Of a stretch of 34,680 nucleotides of DNA, positions 26,205 through 34,238 are shown one piece after another (the stretch's first letter is position 1; each line of letters begins with the position of its first letter). A program made the position numbers and the translations under genes. The notes below the pieces were generated by a model, which ran no database searches, was not told the DNA's origin, and worked only from the letters and a program-made list of their open reading frames with translations. This stretch comes from a virus, in the IMG/VR virus record IMGVR_UViG_3300042860_002944, positions 1-34,680 of that record; one strand, given 5' to 3'.

Positions 26205-26792
26205 GTGATTACCTACGCTGCGATAAATTTAACCAACAAGAAGTTCCAGGTTGGGAGTACAACCGACTTTGAGCGGAGGTGCAGGGAGCACCATAACTCC
26301 GACATGAATCCAGAGTTTCATCGTGCTCTTTGTAAAGATCCGGAGAACTTTTACTGGATTGCAGGGGAGGACGATGGTCTAAACGACCGTAGCGAGGAAC
26401 AGTATTATCTGGACTTTTACTACGGGACTGCCTGGTGCTATAACTCCAACCCGAATGCTACCGAACCTCCTTCTCAAGAAGGTACCTGCTGGTGGAATAA
26501 CGGCGTAGAGCAAGTAAAAGTATTCGAATGCCCTGGAGAAGGGTGGGTGCGAGGGCGCCTCGGTAAGTGGTGGAACAACGGCATCGAAAATCGATTCGGT
26601 GCATACCCTCCTTTTGAGGGTTGGGTCCTTGGGCGAGTACAAGTAGAAAAAACAGCGGAACGTCAAAGTTCATCAGGAACTGGTAACGTCTGGTGGAATG
26701 ACGGTAAAAAAGCAACACGATCGAAAACTTGCCCCGGTGAGGGTTGGGTCAGAGGCAGACTTCCCATGACTTGGTTATTCGGAGCAAAGTAA
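26205..26792 (+). CDS. GIY-YIG homing endonuclease, free-standing, with C-terminal Trp repeats
   Basis: A 195-aa protein with a GTG start. Residues 3-31 (TYAAINLTNKKFQVGST, then DFERRCREH) carry the GIY-YIG layout in altered form: the second motif is FQVGS, with conserved Arg in ERR..EH. EEQYYLDFYYGTAWCYNSN supplies the later Glu and CYN. From about 92 three repeats follow, each W-W-N-[ND]-G then P-x-E-G-W-V-x-G-R; such repeats are common DNA-binding tails of phage homing nucleases. It stands in the virion operon directly before the intact portal gene, with no gap, so it is a free-standing invader and not an intron product. It would cut alleles lacking it. Confidence 0.75.
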   Translation: MITYAAINLTNKKFQVGSTTDFERRCREHHNSDMNPEFHRALCKDPENFYWIAGEDDGLNDRSEEQYYLDFYYGTAWCYNSNPNATEPPSQEGTCWWNNGVEQVKVFECPGEGWVRGRLGKWWNNGIENRFGAYPPFEGWVLGRVQVEKTAERQSSSGTGNVWWNDGKKATRSKTCPGEGWVRGRLPMTWLFGAK

Positions 26793-28424
26793 ATGGCGTC
26801 CAGATTCAAAACTGCCCCAGTCCCTAGTGGGGAGGTAGCAAGATATACTTCTGACCCGTACAACCTTTCAAGTTTGTACATGTTCGGAAGTTCCTCACCC
26901 TTTACGGGTGCAGGAAATACAATTGTCCGACCCAATGATGATTTGCTTATCGCCAAGGGAGGTAACCGCGCCCTCATAGTCTATCAAAGATTGCTTTACG
27001 ACGAATCAGTCCAGGCGTCGTTTCGAAAACTTCTTCAAGAAGTAACTTCAAGGCCGTGGTACGTTCAACAATACTCGGATAAGCCTGGAGACCTTGCAGT
27101 TCGCGACTTTGTCGCCGAGGTCTTGGAAGAGATGCCACTTGACGACATCTACATCGGCATGGCAGAAGCAATGATCACTGGTTTCTCCGTAGGAGAGATC
27201 ATGTGGAAGAAAACAAAAAGAGGTGTAATCCCGTTCGATGTACGAATGCGGGACCAACGCCGTTTTGTTTTCCAAGAAGAGCAGGACGCAGTAAATGGAT
27301 TTACAATGCGCTGCCTAACTTTTAACCGTATGTTTGAAGGTGTAGAGCTCCCTCAACGTAAATTCATTGTTTCCCGATATTATGTTTCGCACAATGGCGA
27401 CCCGTATGGCTCTGCGTTGGGTCGAATCCTTTACCCACTTGTCAAGTTTCGTCGTCGCGCCATCGAGTCATACGTACTCTACGGTGACCGTTACGCTACG
27501 CCAACAGCTGTCGCAAAGGCTCCGCTCTCCGCAAGCACGCGAGAGTTGGACACACTTTACGGGCACCTTTCCAACCTCTCCCAAGAAACAGCAATGATTC
27601 TGCCCGAAGGGTACGAACTTGAGTTTGTTGTGCCGTCCGGATCCCCTGAAGTTTTCAAGAACCTCATCGAATACATTGACAAGGAAATTTCCCTCGTTAT
27701 TTGCGGTGAGGATGAGGCGGGTCAAGCCGAGGCGGGCTCCCGAGCATCGTCGCAAGTTGCCAATACGATCCGCGTAGTGCGTGCCAGCGAAATCTCTGAG
27801 ATGCTGTCGCAAACCCTCACGCAAACCCTTGTTCGCTGGATTGTTGATCTCAACTTCGGGACAGACGTTGCCGCTCCAGTTCTCACTCGTGAGTTCCGCA
27901 TTGAGGAGTCTCCGCTCACAATGCCTGATGTTTCCCTCTTAATTCAGTCGGGTTACACCCCGCGCAAGGAGTGGATCGAACGCCACTTCCGTGTGGAACT
28001 TGAAGAAAAGAGCAAGAAAGAGGAAGAAACAGAATCCACAACCTTCGATCCACAGCAAGATCAAGACTTGTTTGGATCTATCTTCGGTGGTGAGGCTCAG
28101 CCAACGCAGGGACAACAACAAGCCGCCACCACTGACTTGGAGGCAGCTGCAGGAGAGATGGCGTCTCCTCCAGGTGCAACTCCGGAGGAGTCCCAAGCAG
28201 ATGCAATTAACAGTCCTTCCGCAGAAGAACTTACCAATGAGCTTGTGGGTGACACCGGAGAGACTACTCCACAAGAAATGGAACTCGATCAAGAACTTGC
28301 TGATCTCTGGGACAACGAACCCGAGGAAAGTATCGGTGAAGGTGACGAGGAAGAGACCCCGAAGAAACCTTTCGGCAATCAGGGCATTACAGAAGATGAA
28401 GCAGTAGAGATGGATCGTAAATAG
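26793..28424 (+). CDS. Portal protein (DUF935, Mu gp29-like)
   Basis: A 543-aa protein. After a short N-terminus come RPNDDLLIAKGGNRALIVYQ, WYVQQYSDKPGDLAVRDFVA, GFSVGEIMWKK, FDVRMRDQRRFVF, KFIVSRYYVSHNGDPYGSAL with GRILYPLVKFRRRAIESYVL, then MILPEGYELEFV and ISLVICGEDEAGQAEAGSRA: the standard order of DUF935/Mu gp29 portals. Residues about 400-543 form a Glu-, Gln- and Ser-rich acidic tail, probably disordered. Twelve copies form the vertex through which DNA is packaged. ATG 26793 follows the endonuclease stop directly. The terminase is not in this window. Confidence 0.9.
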   Translation: MASRFKTAPVPSGEVARYTSDPYNLSSLYMFGSSSPFTGAGNTIVRPNDDLLIAKGGNRALIVYQRLLYDESVQASFRKLLQEVTSRPWYVQQYSDKPGDLAVRDFVAEVLEEMPLDDIYIGMAEAMITGFSVGEIMWKKTKRGVIPFDVRMRDQRRFVFQEEQDAVNGFTMRCLTFNRMFEGVELPQRKFIVSRYYVSHNGDPYGSALGRILYPLVKFRRRAIESYVLYGDRYATPTAVAKAPLSASTRELDTLYGHLSNLSQETAMILPEGYELEFVVPSGSPEVFKNLIEYIDKEISLVICGEDEAGQAEAGSRASSQVANTIRVVRASEISEMLSQTLTQTLVRWIVDLNFGTDVAAPVLTREFRIEESPLTMPDVSLLIQSGYTPRKEWIERHFRVELEEKSKKEEETESTTFDPQQDQDLFGSIFGGEAQPTQGQQQAATTDLEAAAGEMASPPGATPEESQADAINSPSAEELTNELVGDTGETTPQEMELDQELADLWDNEPEESIGEGDEEETPKKPFGNQGITEDEAVEMDRK

Positions 28425-28431
28425 GGTAAAA
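28424..28431 (+). promoter_or_regulatory. GGGTAAAA late-type element
   Basis: GGGTAAAA overlaps the portal stop codon and lies 27 bases before the GTG start at 28459. Confidence 0.55.
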
Positions 28432-28458
28432 CTGAACAATGGGTCACTAAATAACAAG

Positions 28459-31155
28459 GTGTTTACAAAACGCATCCACGTATTCAAGGCGGGAGATCAA
28501 ACGTCTGCCCAAGGTGTTCAGAGAAACTTCTCTGACAAGGACCTTCAGCAGGTAGTTGATAACTACGACCCGTCGATACATGAGGCACCCCTCGTAATCG
28601 GTCACGCTGGTGACAATGACAGCCTTCCCGCATATGGTTGGATCAAAGGATTCGCCAAACAGGGGGGCAATTTATATGCCGACGTGGCTTTTACGGACAC
28701 GGCCAAAGATCTGGTGAAAGATGGGCACTACCGTAAGGTATCTATCTCATTCTATTCCCCAGACTCTGCCATTAACCCTCACAAGGGTAAATGGAGTGCC
28801 CGACACCTGGCCTTGCTGGGGGCCTCTCCCCCGGCGGTAAAAGGTTTGGAACCCTTCTCCTTTTCGGAGGCGGAAGGAGTCTACGATTTTGCCGTAGCTC
28901 TGTCCCCATCGGATATCTTTGATGAGGAACTTGGACCGACACTCATTGTCGAGAAAAGCCCCCTTGAAATGCTCCGAGAGAAACTTGAAGCTGTTCGAGA
29001 GGACGTTTCGGGTGCGGTAAAAGAACTACAAGGCAATCAACAATCACAACCTACCGAGGAGTTGATGGATGCCTCCGCTTCGTCTGTGACGGAGCAGCCC
29101 GAACTTGGGCAGATGGCAAACCCAGACGCACCTCAATTTAAAGAAACCAGCAAACACGTGGGTCGCGAAGGAACTGAAATCGCTCAGCAGACGGCTGACC
29201 TCGAAACTCAATTTCCGGAAGAGGAATTTATGGACCAAGGAAAAATCAGCCGGAAGCACGCTAAAGGTGCCCACGGCCAAGTCATGCAAGTTGTAGAGAA
29301 TGTCTACGACGAAGCTCACAAAGAATCGACCGCCGAGCGCAAAGAAGCTGCTGATCGCGGTTTCGAGGCCAAGCGCCAAAAGAAAGAAGGTCACAAGGGT
29401 GAAGCCCATGAGACCAAAGAACTTATGAAAATGAAGGACAAAAAACTGTCAGAAGATCACAAAGAACTCCCTCCGGCCCTCAAAGCCCGCTCCGAGCAAG
29501 TGAAAAAGCAAGGACACTTTGCTGAGGACCACGCTGAGATGGATTACGAAGAGGATCCCACTGGCCGTTACGAAACCGCTCGCTCCTCCGAGAATGGTTA
29601 CGTGGATCGAATGCGAACTGGAAAAGCCGGCGCAGGCGCGGAAACAGGTCGCTTCAAGACCGCTAAGAGCAGCGAACAAGATACCGATCGCATGCACACT
29701 GCTGAAAGCGGTGAGCAAGATGAAGATCGCATGCACACTGCTAAGGATCCCGAGATGGCTTCTGATGGTGCTGAGCGTTGGGCTGGACAGGCTGACAACT
29801 ACGAACGTGTTAACAACATGGACCAGTACGACGTAGATGCTAAGAGCTACGGCGTAAACGCTCCCAAAGTTTCTGACGGCACTGACCCCTACGGTCGTGA
29901 TGAGACCGAGACCAAGATGCCGACCGAGTCGGAAGAAATGCCGGATGACGAAGTGTTTGCTGTCGGCATGACCAACGTTATGTCCGATAAGAACATGCGT
30001 GTTCTGCGTCAAAAGAGCTCCGATGCCCGCGCTAAGTCCGTTGGCACTCACAATCTGCTCTATGCTGAGCCCCAAGCCGACGAAATGACTGGTGAAGACG
30101 GTGTAACTACCGCTCGCAAGTCCATGAAAGGCGACAAAATGGTTGAGCACGCTGAATACGAGACCGGTAACATCTCTGGTGAAGCCAGCCTGGAAACTCT
30201 CCGTGAAGAAATCGGCGACGGTAAAAAAGCTAAAGCCAAGCAACTTCAGCCCGGTGCAATGGATAACACCGATGAGCCTGGACAAATCGTTGGCCCTGAC
30301 GGCGCTTACGCTGAGTCTTACAAGGGTGAGCCCAAGGCCAAGTCTAAGCAGCTGACTCCCGGTGCCCAGGACAGCATCGACGATCCCAATCAGATCACCG
30401 GCCCCAGCGGTGTTTATGGCGAAGCCTCTCTCGAGAGCCTGCGCGAAAACATCGGTGACGGCAAGAAGTCCAAGGCCAAGCAACTGACTCCTGGTGCCCA
30501 GGACTCCCTGACCGACCCTGCCGAGATTTCGAAAAAATCTGGTGGCGTCTACGCTGAAGAGCACGGTGAGAAGAAAGATCCCTACACCAAGACTGGTTTT
30601 GGCTCTACTTACGAGGAAGGTGAAGGCGACGACGGTGTAGATGAAGGCGAAGAGTCTTATGGTGAATACTCCACCGATCATTGCGGTATGGAGTATGGTA
30701 ACATGGGATCCATGGGCCAAGCCCGTGCCGTTGGCTTCCCTCAGCAAATGTACGAAGAGCTGATGTCTCTGAAGAACAAGTATGCTGAGCTCGAGCGCAA
30801 GCATCGTGAGGAGAAGATGAACTTCCGTCGCATGCAGATGTCCGAGGCCATTGGACACCTCTATACTGAAGGTCGTCTGACCGACGGCATCATGCCTGAG
30901 CAGGAACTGGTTTCCTACGTTGAGGGTCTGGAGTTTGGAACCCTGGAATTCTCCGAGGGCGAAACTGCCGCTACCAAGCTTCTGTCTCTTCTGAGCAAGC
31001 TGCCTCCGATGGTTTCCTTCGGTGAAGTTGCCGGTGGAACCTTCCAGTACGCAGAAGAGGATCTGGACCCTCACGCCAAGGCTCTCCGTATGGTTGAAGA
31101 ATCCGAAGGTGCCATTGATTACGTCGAGGCCCTTAAGAAGACAATGTTTAGCTGA
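28459..31155 (+). CDS. Prohead protease/scaffold fusion with internal repeats (Mu gpI-like)
   Basis: An 898-aa protein. Residues 1-145 (QRNFSDKDLQQVVDNYDPSI, EAPLVIGHAGDNDSLPAYGW, HYRKVSISFYSP, HLALLGASPPAVKGL) match Mu gpI-like prohead proteases. Residues about 180-770 are highly charged and disordered-looking. Within them, TGRFKTAKSSEQDTDRMHTA-like units recur near 370-440, and three related blocks with GDGKK[AS]KAKQL[QT]PGA.D or PKAKSKQLTPGAQD occur near 575-700. Residues about 775-898 (coiled coil LKNKYAELERKHREEKMNFR, then Glu-rich helices) look like a scaffold core. Mu gpI is about 360 aa. The protease would process the scaffold and capsid. It begins at GTG 28459, preceded by AAGG. Confidence 0.75.
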   Translation: MFTKRIHVFKAGDQTSAQGVQRNFSDKDLQQVVDNYDPSIHEAPLVIGHAGDNDSLPAYGWIKGFAKQGGNLYADVAFTDTAKDLVKDGHYRKVSISFYSPDSAINPHKGKWSARHLALLGASPPAVKGLEPFSFSEAEGVYDFAVALSPSDIFDEELGPTLIVEKSPLEMLREKLEAVREDVSGAVKELQGNQQSQPTEELMDASASSVTEQPELGQMANPDAPQFKETSKHVGREGTEIAQQTADLETQFPEEEFMDQGKISRKHAKGAHGQVMQVVENVYDEAHKESTAERKEAADRGFEAKRQKKEGHKGEAHETKELMKMKDKKLSEDHKELPPALKARSEQVKKQGHFAEDHAEMDYEEDPTGRYETARSSENGYVDRMRTGKAGAGAETGRFKTAKSSEQDTDRMHTAESGEQDEDRMHTAKDPEMASDGAERWAGQADNYERVNNMDQYDVDAKSYGVNAPKVSDGTDPYGRDETETKMPTESEEMPDDEVFAVGMTNVMSDKNMRVLRQKSSDARAKSVGTHNLLYAEPQADEMTGEDGVTTARKSMKGDKMVEHAEYETGNISGEASLETLREEIGDGKKAKAKQLQPGAMDNTDEPGQIVGPDGAYAESYKGEPKAKSKQLTPGAQDSIDDPNQITGPSGVYGEASLESLRENIGDGKKSKAKQLTPGAQDSLTDPAEISKKSGGVYAEEHGEKKDPYTKTGFGSTYEEGEGDDGVDEGEESYGEYSTDHCGMEYGNMGSMGQARAVGFPQQMYEELMSLKNKYAELERKHREEKMNFRRMQMSEAIGHLYTEGRLTDGIMPEQELVSYVEGLEFGTLEFSEGETAATKLLSLLSKLPPMVSFGEVAGGTFQYAEEDLDPHAKALRMVEESEGAIDYVEALKKTMFS
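30181..30530 (+). repeat. In-frame repeats within the protease/scaffold gene
   Basis: Three related blocks start near 30181, 30318 and 30421. The first and third share EASLE[TS]LRE then IGDGKK and KAKQL; all three share KQL[QT]PGA.D and a following DP or DEP with a GP or SGG turn. The DNA differs at silent positions, so the repeats are not recent perfect copies. Confidence 0.65.
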
Positions 31156-31162
31156 GGTTAGT

Positions 31163-31927
31163 ATGGATCTCCTCTCGATGGTCGGAATGGCTGCCAAGCG
31201 GAGATCCGACTATTTCTCACAGGCCAAAACTCTGGCGAAAAAATACAAATCGCAGCCCAATCTGGAAGAACGGATGAAGGCAGAGTCCCTTGGCCTCGTG
31301 AAGGGGCTCCGGGATAAGCTGATGAAGTGGAACGAGTACGAGCGAACAATGCTTGACAAAACGCTTGTTTCCGCCCTCGCAGCTTGCATCCTGGGCCTCA
31401 AAGACAAAGCAACCGATCAGAAGTTGGAAAAGTGTTGGCCCATTATCGTGGGCGACATGCTCCCACCTCTTACAAAGTTCTTGGCAGAGACCAAGGAATA
31501 CATTGACTCTGGTGTGTTACGCTTAGGCGATCAAACCGTTGACTTTGCAGATTATGATCTGCTCGGTGCGGTCCCCGGAGCAATTGATCTCGATGCTGAC
31601 GTGATCGAGGGTGTAAATCCCGAAGAGGCTGGAACTCTTGAAGCAAAGCAGCAACGAGCACAAGGTCGAACTTGGCCTTCCCTAGCAGGGAGAGTATCTC
31701 GCTATCTTGCGACTCCTACTTTTTCTTTTTTCACGCTCGGTGAGTATATGGTAGCCCAGGACCTGGGCTTCAGAGAAATGCGGAGGGTGGCAAAAGAGGA
31801 TAAGAAGACCTGTATTGACTGCCGGACTTATGGTCAACAAGGTTGGGTCTCAATTGGGGAGATGCCCATGCCTGGCAAAGGTTGTCGTTGTTACGACCGA
31901 TGTCGGTGTTACATTGAATACCGTTAG
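31163..31927 (+). CDS. Head morphogenesis protein with Mu F-like C-terminal domain
   Basis: A 254-aa protein. The N-terminal two thirds are helical and charged (ERMKAESLGLVKGLRDKLMK, DQKLEKCWPIIVGDMLPPLT). The C-terminus, from about 215, is KKTCIDCRTYGQQGWVSIGE, PMPGKGCRCYDRCRCYIEYR, matching the Cys-rich Mu F / SPP1 gp7 minor head motif C..C.....GW...G.LP.PG..C...CRC...Y, a probable metal-binding knuckle. Mu gpF-like proteins are minor head components associated with portal and DNA entry. ATG 31163 has GAGG 6 bases upstream; the same frame runs back to 31022 inside the previous gene but that start is rejected. The GGGTAAAA octamer overlaps its stop. Confidence 0.75.
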   Translation: MDLLSMVGMAAKRRSDYFSQAKTLAKKYKSQPNLEERMKAESLGLVKGLRDKLMKWNEYERTMLDKTLVSALAACILGLKDKATDQKLEKCWPIIVGDMLPPLTKFLAETKEYIDSGVLRLGDQTVDFADYDLLGAVPGAIDLDADVIEGVNPEEAGTLEAKQQRAQGRTWPSLAGRVSRYLATPTFSFFTLGEYMVAQDLGFREMRRVAKEDKKTCIDCRTYGQQGWVSIGEMPMPGKGCRCYDRCRCYIEYR

Positions 31928-31934
31928 GGTAAAA
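31927..31934 (+). promoter_or_regulatory. GGGTAAAA late-type element
   Basis: GGGTAAAA overlaps the TAG of the Mu F-like gene and lies 83 bases before ATG 32018. A CTAGG/CCTAG inverted repeat follows in the leader near 31949-31971. Confidence 0.55.
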
Positions 31935-32017
31935 CAGATTATTGCAACTAGGTGACAAAACAAGTCCTAGAGCAAACAAAATACAAACTTTGAAGTCCCT
32001 TATACAAGGAAAAGATT

Positions 32018-32479
32018 ATGGCTACTAATGCCGCTCCGATTTACGGAAAGCAGTACATCCGTTACGCTGAGACCTGGGAAGCTGCCGTCGATGACCAAGC
32101 CGGTAACCCCGGTGTGGTTGAAGTCGGCGAACTTCGCGCTGTTTCTTACGCTACTTGGGCTGGCCCCAACGTGGCTGCTCCCCCAGTTTATTTCACTGGT
32201 CCTGTTACCACTATCTGCGGTATCAACCAGGCTTACATGCCTACCGCTCTGGCTCAGCCTTACACCGCTCGTCAGCTGACCGTGGCTACCTCTGGTCTGC
32301 TGCTGGTTGAAGTTGATCCCGTTTCCGCTGTGATCGGCCTGAACACTGCTCTGCAAATCAATGGCTTGGGCCAAGCCACTGCCGCTGGCACTTCGGTCCT
32401 GCTCGATGGCACCACTCCTCTGATCCGCGAGAACGTGAACATCGGCGGTCGCCGTCTGGTACTGGTATCCTTCGCCTGA
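32018..32479 (+). CDS. Probable capsid decoration protein, 153 aa
   Basis: A 153-aa protein rich in Ala, Val and Gly (TWAGPNVAAPPVYFTGPVTT, YTARQLTVATSGLLLVEVDP) predicted to be nearly all beta. It has no Cys except one in TTICGIN and ends NIGGRRLVLVSFA. Its position between the Mu F-like gene and the major capsid gene, its size, and its high-expression codon pattern (runs of GCT, CTG, GTT) match head decoration or cement proteins of other phages. AAGGAAAAG precedes ATG 32018. Pattern and synteny only; an uncharacterised tail-attached role remains possible. Confidence 0.55.
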   Translation: MATNAAPIYGKQYIRYAETWEAAVDDQAGNPGVVEVGELRAVSYATWAGPNVAAPPVYFTGPVTTICGINQAYMPTALAQPYTARQLTVATSGLLLVEVDPVSAVIGLNTALQINGLGQATAAGTSVLLDGTTPLIRENVNIGGRRLVLVSFA

Positions 32480-32580
32480 TTCTTAATCTGGCTATTTACA
32501 TTTGGCTGGGCATCCGCAAGGTATAAGCCCCAGCCCTGTGTGCACACATTTGAAGACAAAGATTACGGAGACTCCCTCCC
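32480..32580 (+). other. Leader of the major capsid gene with hairpin and palindrome
   Basis: GGCTGGG at 32504-32510 pairs with CCCAGCC at 32529-32535 (18-base loop). TGTGTGCACACA at 32537-32548 is a perfect 12-bp palindrome. ACGGAG stands about 10 bases before ATG 32581. No octamer was seen here, so capsid mRNA probably starts upstream. Confidence 0.4.
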
Positions 32581-33633
32581 ATGATGAACCTGCAACAAAC
32601 CTACGCAGGTGTAGATCCGATTCTGACTACACTTGCCCAAGGTTTCATGCTGCCGGCGACTAACATTGCGAACTTTATCGCTCCCGTCGTCGACACCCCC
32701 ACTCGTGCTGGCCGCATTCTGCGCTTCGGCAAAGAGCAGTTTGCCATCAACGACTTCCGTCGTGCGTATGGCACCAATATTCCTTACGTTCAAAGCCGCT
32801 ATGACTCGGAGCCCTATGCTCTCGAGCAAGAAGTCGTGGCTTGGGAACTGCCGGAAGAAGTCATCGAGAACGCTGGCGAAGGCCCCGCTCAGGTTGACCT
32901 GCGTGCGATCGAAACTCGCAACGCCATGTCTCGTCTAATGAACGCCTATGAGTACACCGTTTCTCAGGCTGTTACCGTAACCGGTACCTACAACCCTTAC
33001 GAGCCGAACACCGGCGCTGGCACTCAAGACGGTCTGGGCTTCACCAGCTGGAGCACCTTCTCCGCTGCTTACACCACCGCTGCTGGCCCCTCTGCTTGGT
33101 CCTCCCTGACCTCCAACCCGATCGAAGACGTTCTGACTCTGAAGCGCTCTGTCGCTAACCAGATTGGTATTCGTCCGAACTCGATGGTTGTTGGTACTGC
33201 TGTGTTTGACCAGCTGCTGACCAACCAGGCGATCCTTGAGCGTATCAAGTACACCACCGCTGACAGCATCGACACCGACATGCTGGCCCGTTACTTCGGT
33301 CTCGAGCGTGGTCTGCGTGTGGCTGAGGGTCGTTATCTGGCCACCGACGGTAGCCTGCAGCCTGTGTTCCCTGAGAACGGCATCCTGCTGTTCTACAGCC
33401 CGAACGGTCCTTCCGATTCCGTCATGCCTGCCGGCGGCGCTAACGCTGCTACCCCCGCCTTCGCTTACACTTATCAGCTGACTGGCACCCCTGCCGTTCG
33501 CCCTGAGTACTACATTCGTGAGCGTCGCGTTGTTCGCGCTGAAATCACTGTTGAGCGTGTTGTTAACCTCGTGGGCCTGGGTGCAACTGGCCTGATCGGA
33601 TCGGGAGCTATGGTTACCGACATCCTGTCCTGA
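32581..33633 (+). CDS. Major capsid protein
   Basis: A 350-aa protein. It opens with TYAGVDPILTTLAQGFMLPA, TNIANFIAPVVDTPTRAGRI and LRFGKEQFAINDFRRAYGTN, a start typical of HK97-fold major capsid proteins of the phage E/Mu-type group: F.A..ifP.v.V....g....y. Later ALEQEVVAWELPEEVIENAG and AMSRLMNAYEYTVSQAVT form the long spine-helix region, and the end has a beta-rich P-domain (YYIRERRVVRAEITVERVVN). Codon use is the most biased in the window, fitting a very abundant protein. ATG 32581 and ATG 32584 are adjacent; the first is used. It lies in the expected position after the decoration gene. Confidence 0.8.
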   Translation: MMNLQQTYAGVDPILTTLAQGFMLPATNIANFIAPVVDTPTRAGRILRFGKEQFAINDFRRAYGTNIPYVQSRYDSEPYALEQEVVAWELPEEVIENAGEGPAQVDLRAIETRNAMSRLMNAYEYTVSQAVTVTGTYNPYEPNTGAGTQDGLGFTSWSTFSAAYTTAAGPSAWSSLTSNPIEDVLTLKRSVANQIGIRPNSMVVGTAVFDQLLTNQAILERIKYTTADSIDTDMLARYFGLERGLRVAEGRYLATDGSLQPVFPENGILLFYSPNGPSDSVMPAGGANAATPAFAYTYQLTGTPAVRPEYYIRERRVVRAEITVERVVNLVGLGATGLIGSGAMVTDILS

Positions 33634-33661
33634 TTAGGAAGGAAAATAAGGAGGTGTTACC

Positions 33662-34138
33662 ATGGCTATTCTTCGTCCGTTAACAAAAGCTCAATACGAA
33701 GTGAGCTTTACCGCGCTCTCTAATGCAGGAGCGCCTGCCGCGACTTTCGTTTCGGTTTTCACCCAATTCAGTGGAATCAACGATTCCTCCGACAGCAGCA
33801 CCTACGCTAACGGTACAGGCAACCGCCTTTACCACGTTGTGGGACCCCGTACTGCTGACAACATCACGTTGACCGCCCCGTACGACCCCACCATCTTCAA
33901 GTCCCTCGAACAGTTCTGGCTGGATTACAACTGTAATCCCATCACTGTGACTGTGACTCCGACATCTTGCGACGGTAGTTACCAGCAAGCGTTCTCCGGA
34001 TTCGCAACTACAAGTGGCCAGTATATCTGCTATGAGTGCCAGTTTGTTTCGATCACTACTGCTGACGTCGATCGCGAGAGCGGCGATGTGCAGACGATTG
34101 AGATTGAATTGACAGTCAATTATTGGGAGCGTACTTGA
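33662..34138 (+). CDS. Probable tail tube or tail structural protein, 158 aa
   Basis: A 158-aa protein. It starts MAILRPLTKAQYEVSFTALS, has FTQFSGINDSSDSSTYANGT, GPRTADNITLTAPYDPTIFK and SLEQFWLDYNCNPITVTVTP, and ends VDRESGDVQTIEIELTVNYW. The order (short beta, .F....G....s....y.nG, .....i.l..p.dp.....l..w, then beta ending in l......) resembles tail tube proteins of the gp19/Phage_T4_gp19 superfamily. Taken with its strong ribosome site (TAAGGAGGTG) and its following terminator, this suggests an abundant tail protein. Its separation from the sheath gene by about 8 kb is unusual, so a head-tail connector role is also possible. Confidence 0.6.
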   Translation: MAILRPLTKAQYEVSFTALSNAGAPAATFVSVFTQFSGINDSSDSSTYANGTGNRLYHVVGPRTADNITLTAPYDPTIFKSLEQFWLDYNCNPITVTVTPTSCDGSYQQAFSGFATTSGQYICYECQFVSITTADVDRESGDVQTIEIELTVNYWERT

Positions 34139-34168
34139 TTTTTAATCGAGTTGATTCCTACTTTAAGC

Positions 34169-34194
34169 ACCCTCGCCTCGGCGGGGGTCTTTTT
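34169..34194 (+). terminator. Rho-independent terminator
   Basis: ACCCTCGC-ctcg-GCGGGGGT followed by C and TTTTT: an 8-bp stem (one T-G pair), tetraloop and T-run, 30 bases after the tail tube stop. It is the clearest intrinsic terminator in the window. Confidence 0.85.
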
Positions 34195-34201
34195 GTAGGT
34201 A

Positions 34202-34209
34202 GGGTAAAA
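34202..34209 (+). promoter_or_regulatory. GGGTAAAA late-type element after the terminator
   Basis: GGGTAAAA lies 29 bases before ATG 34239 and just downstream of the terminator, as expected for the start of a new transcription unit. Confidence 0.6.
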
Positions 34210-34238
34210 CCAGGTAACGTGGGATAGTTATCAGTCGT

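Noticed and set aside
26205-28424. GIY-YIG gene as part of an intron or intein splitting the portal
   Set aside because: The portal frame is complete from its own ATG and the gp25-like gene ends normally, so the endonuclease is free-standing.
29449-31197. Open frame of 582 codons on the minus strand opposite the protease/scaffold gene
   Set aside because: Long antisense frames arise opposite genes rich in Glu/Lys/Ala codons; no ribosome site or known motif is present.
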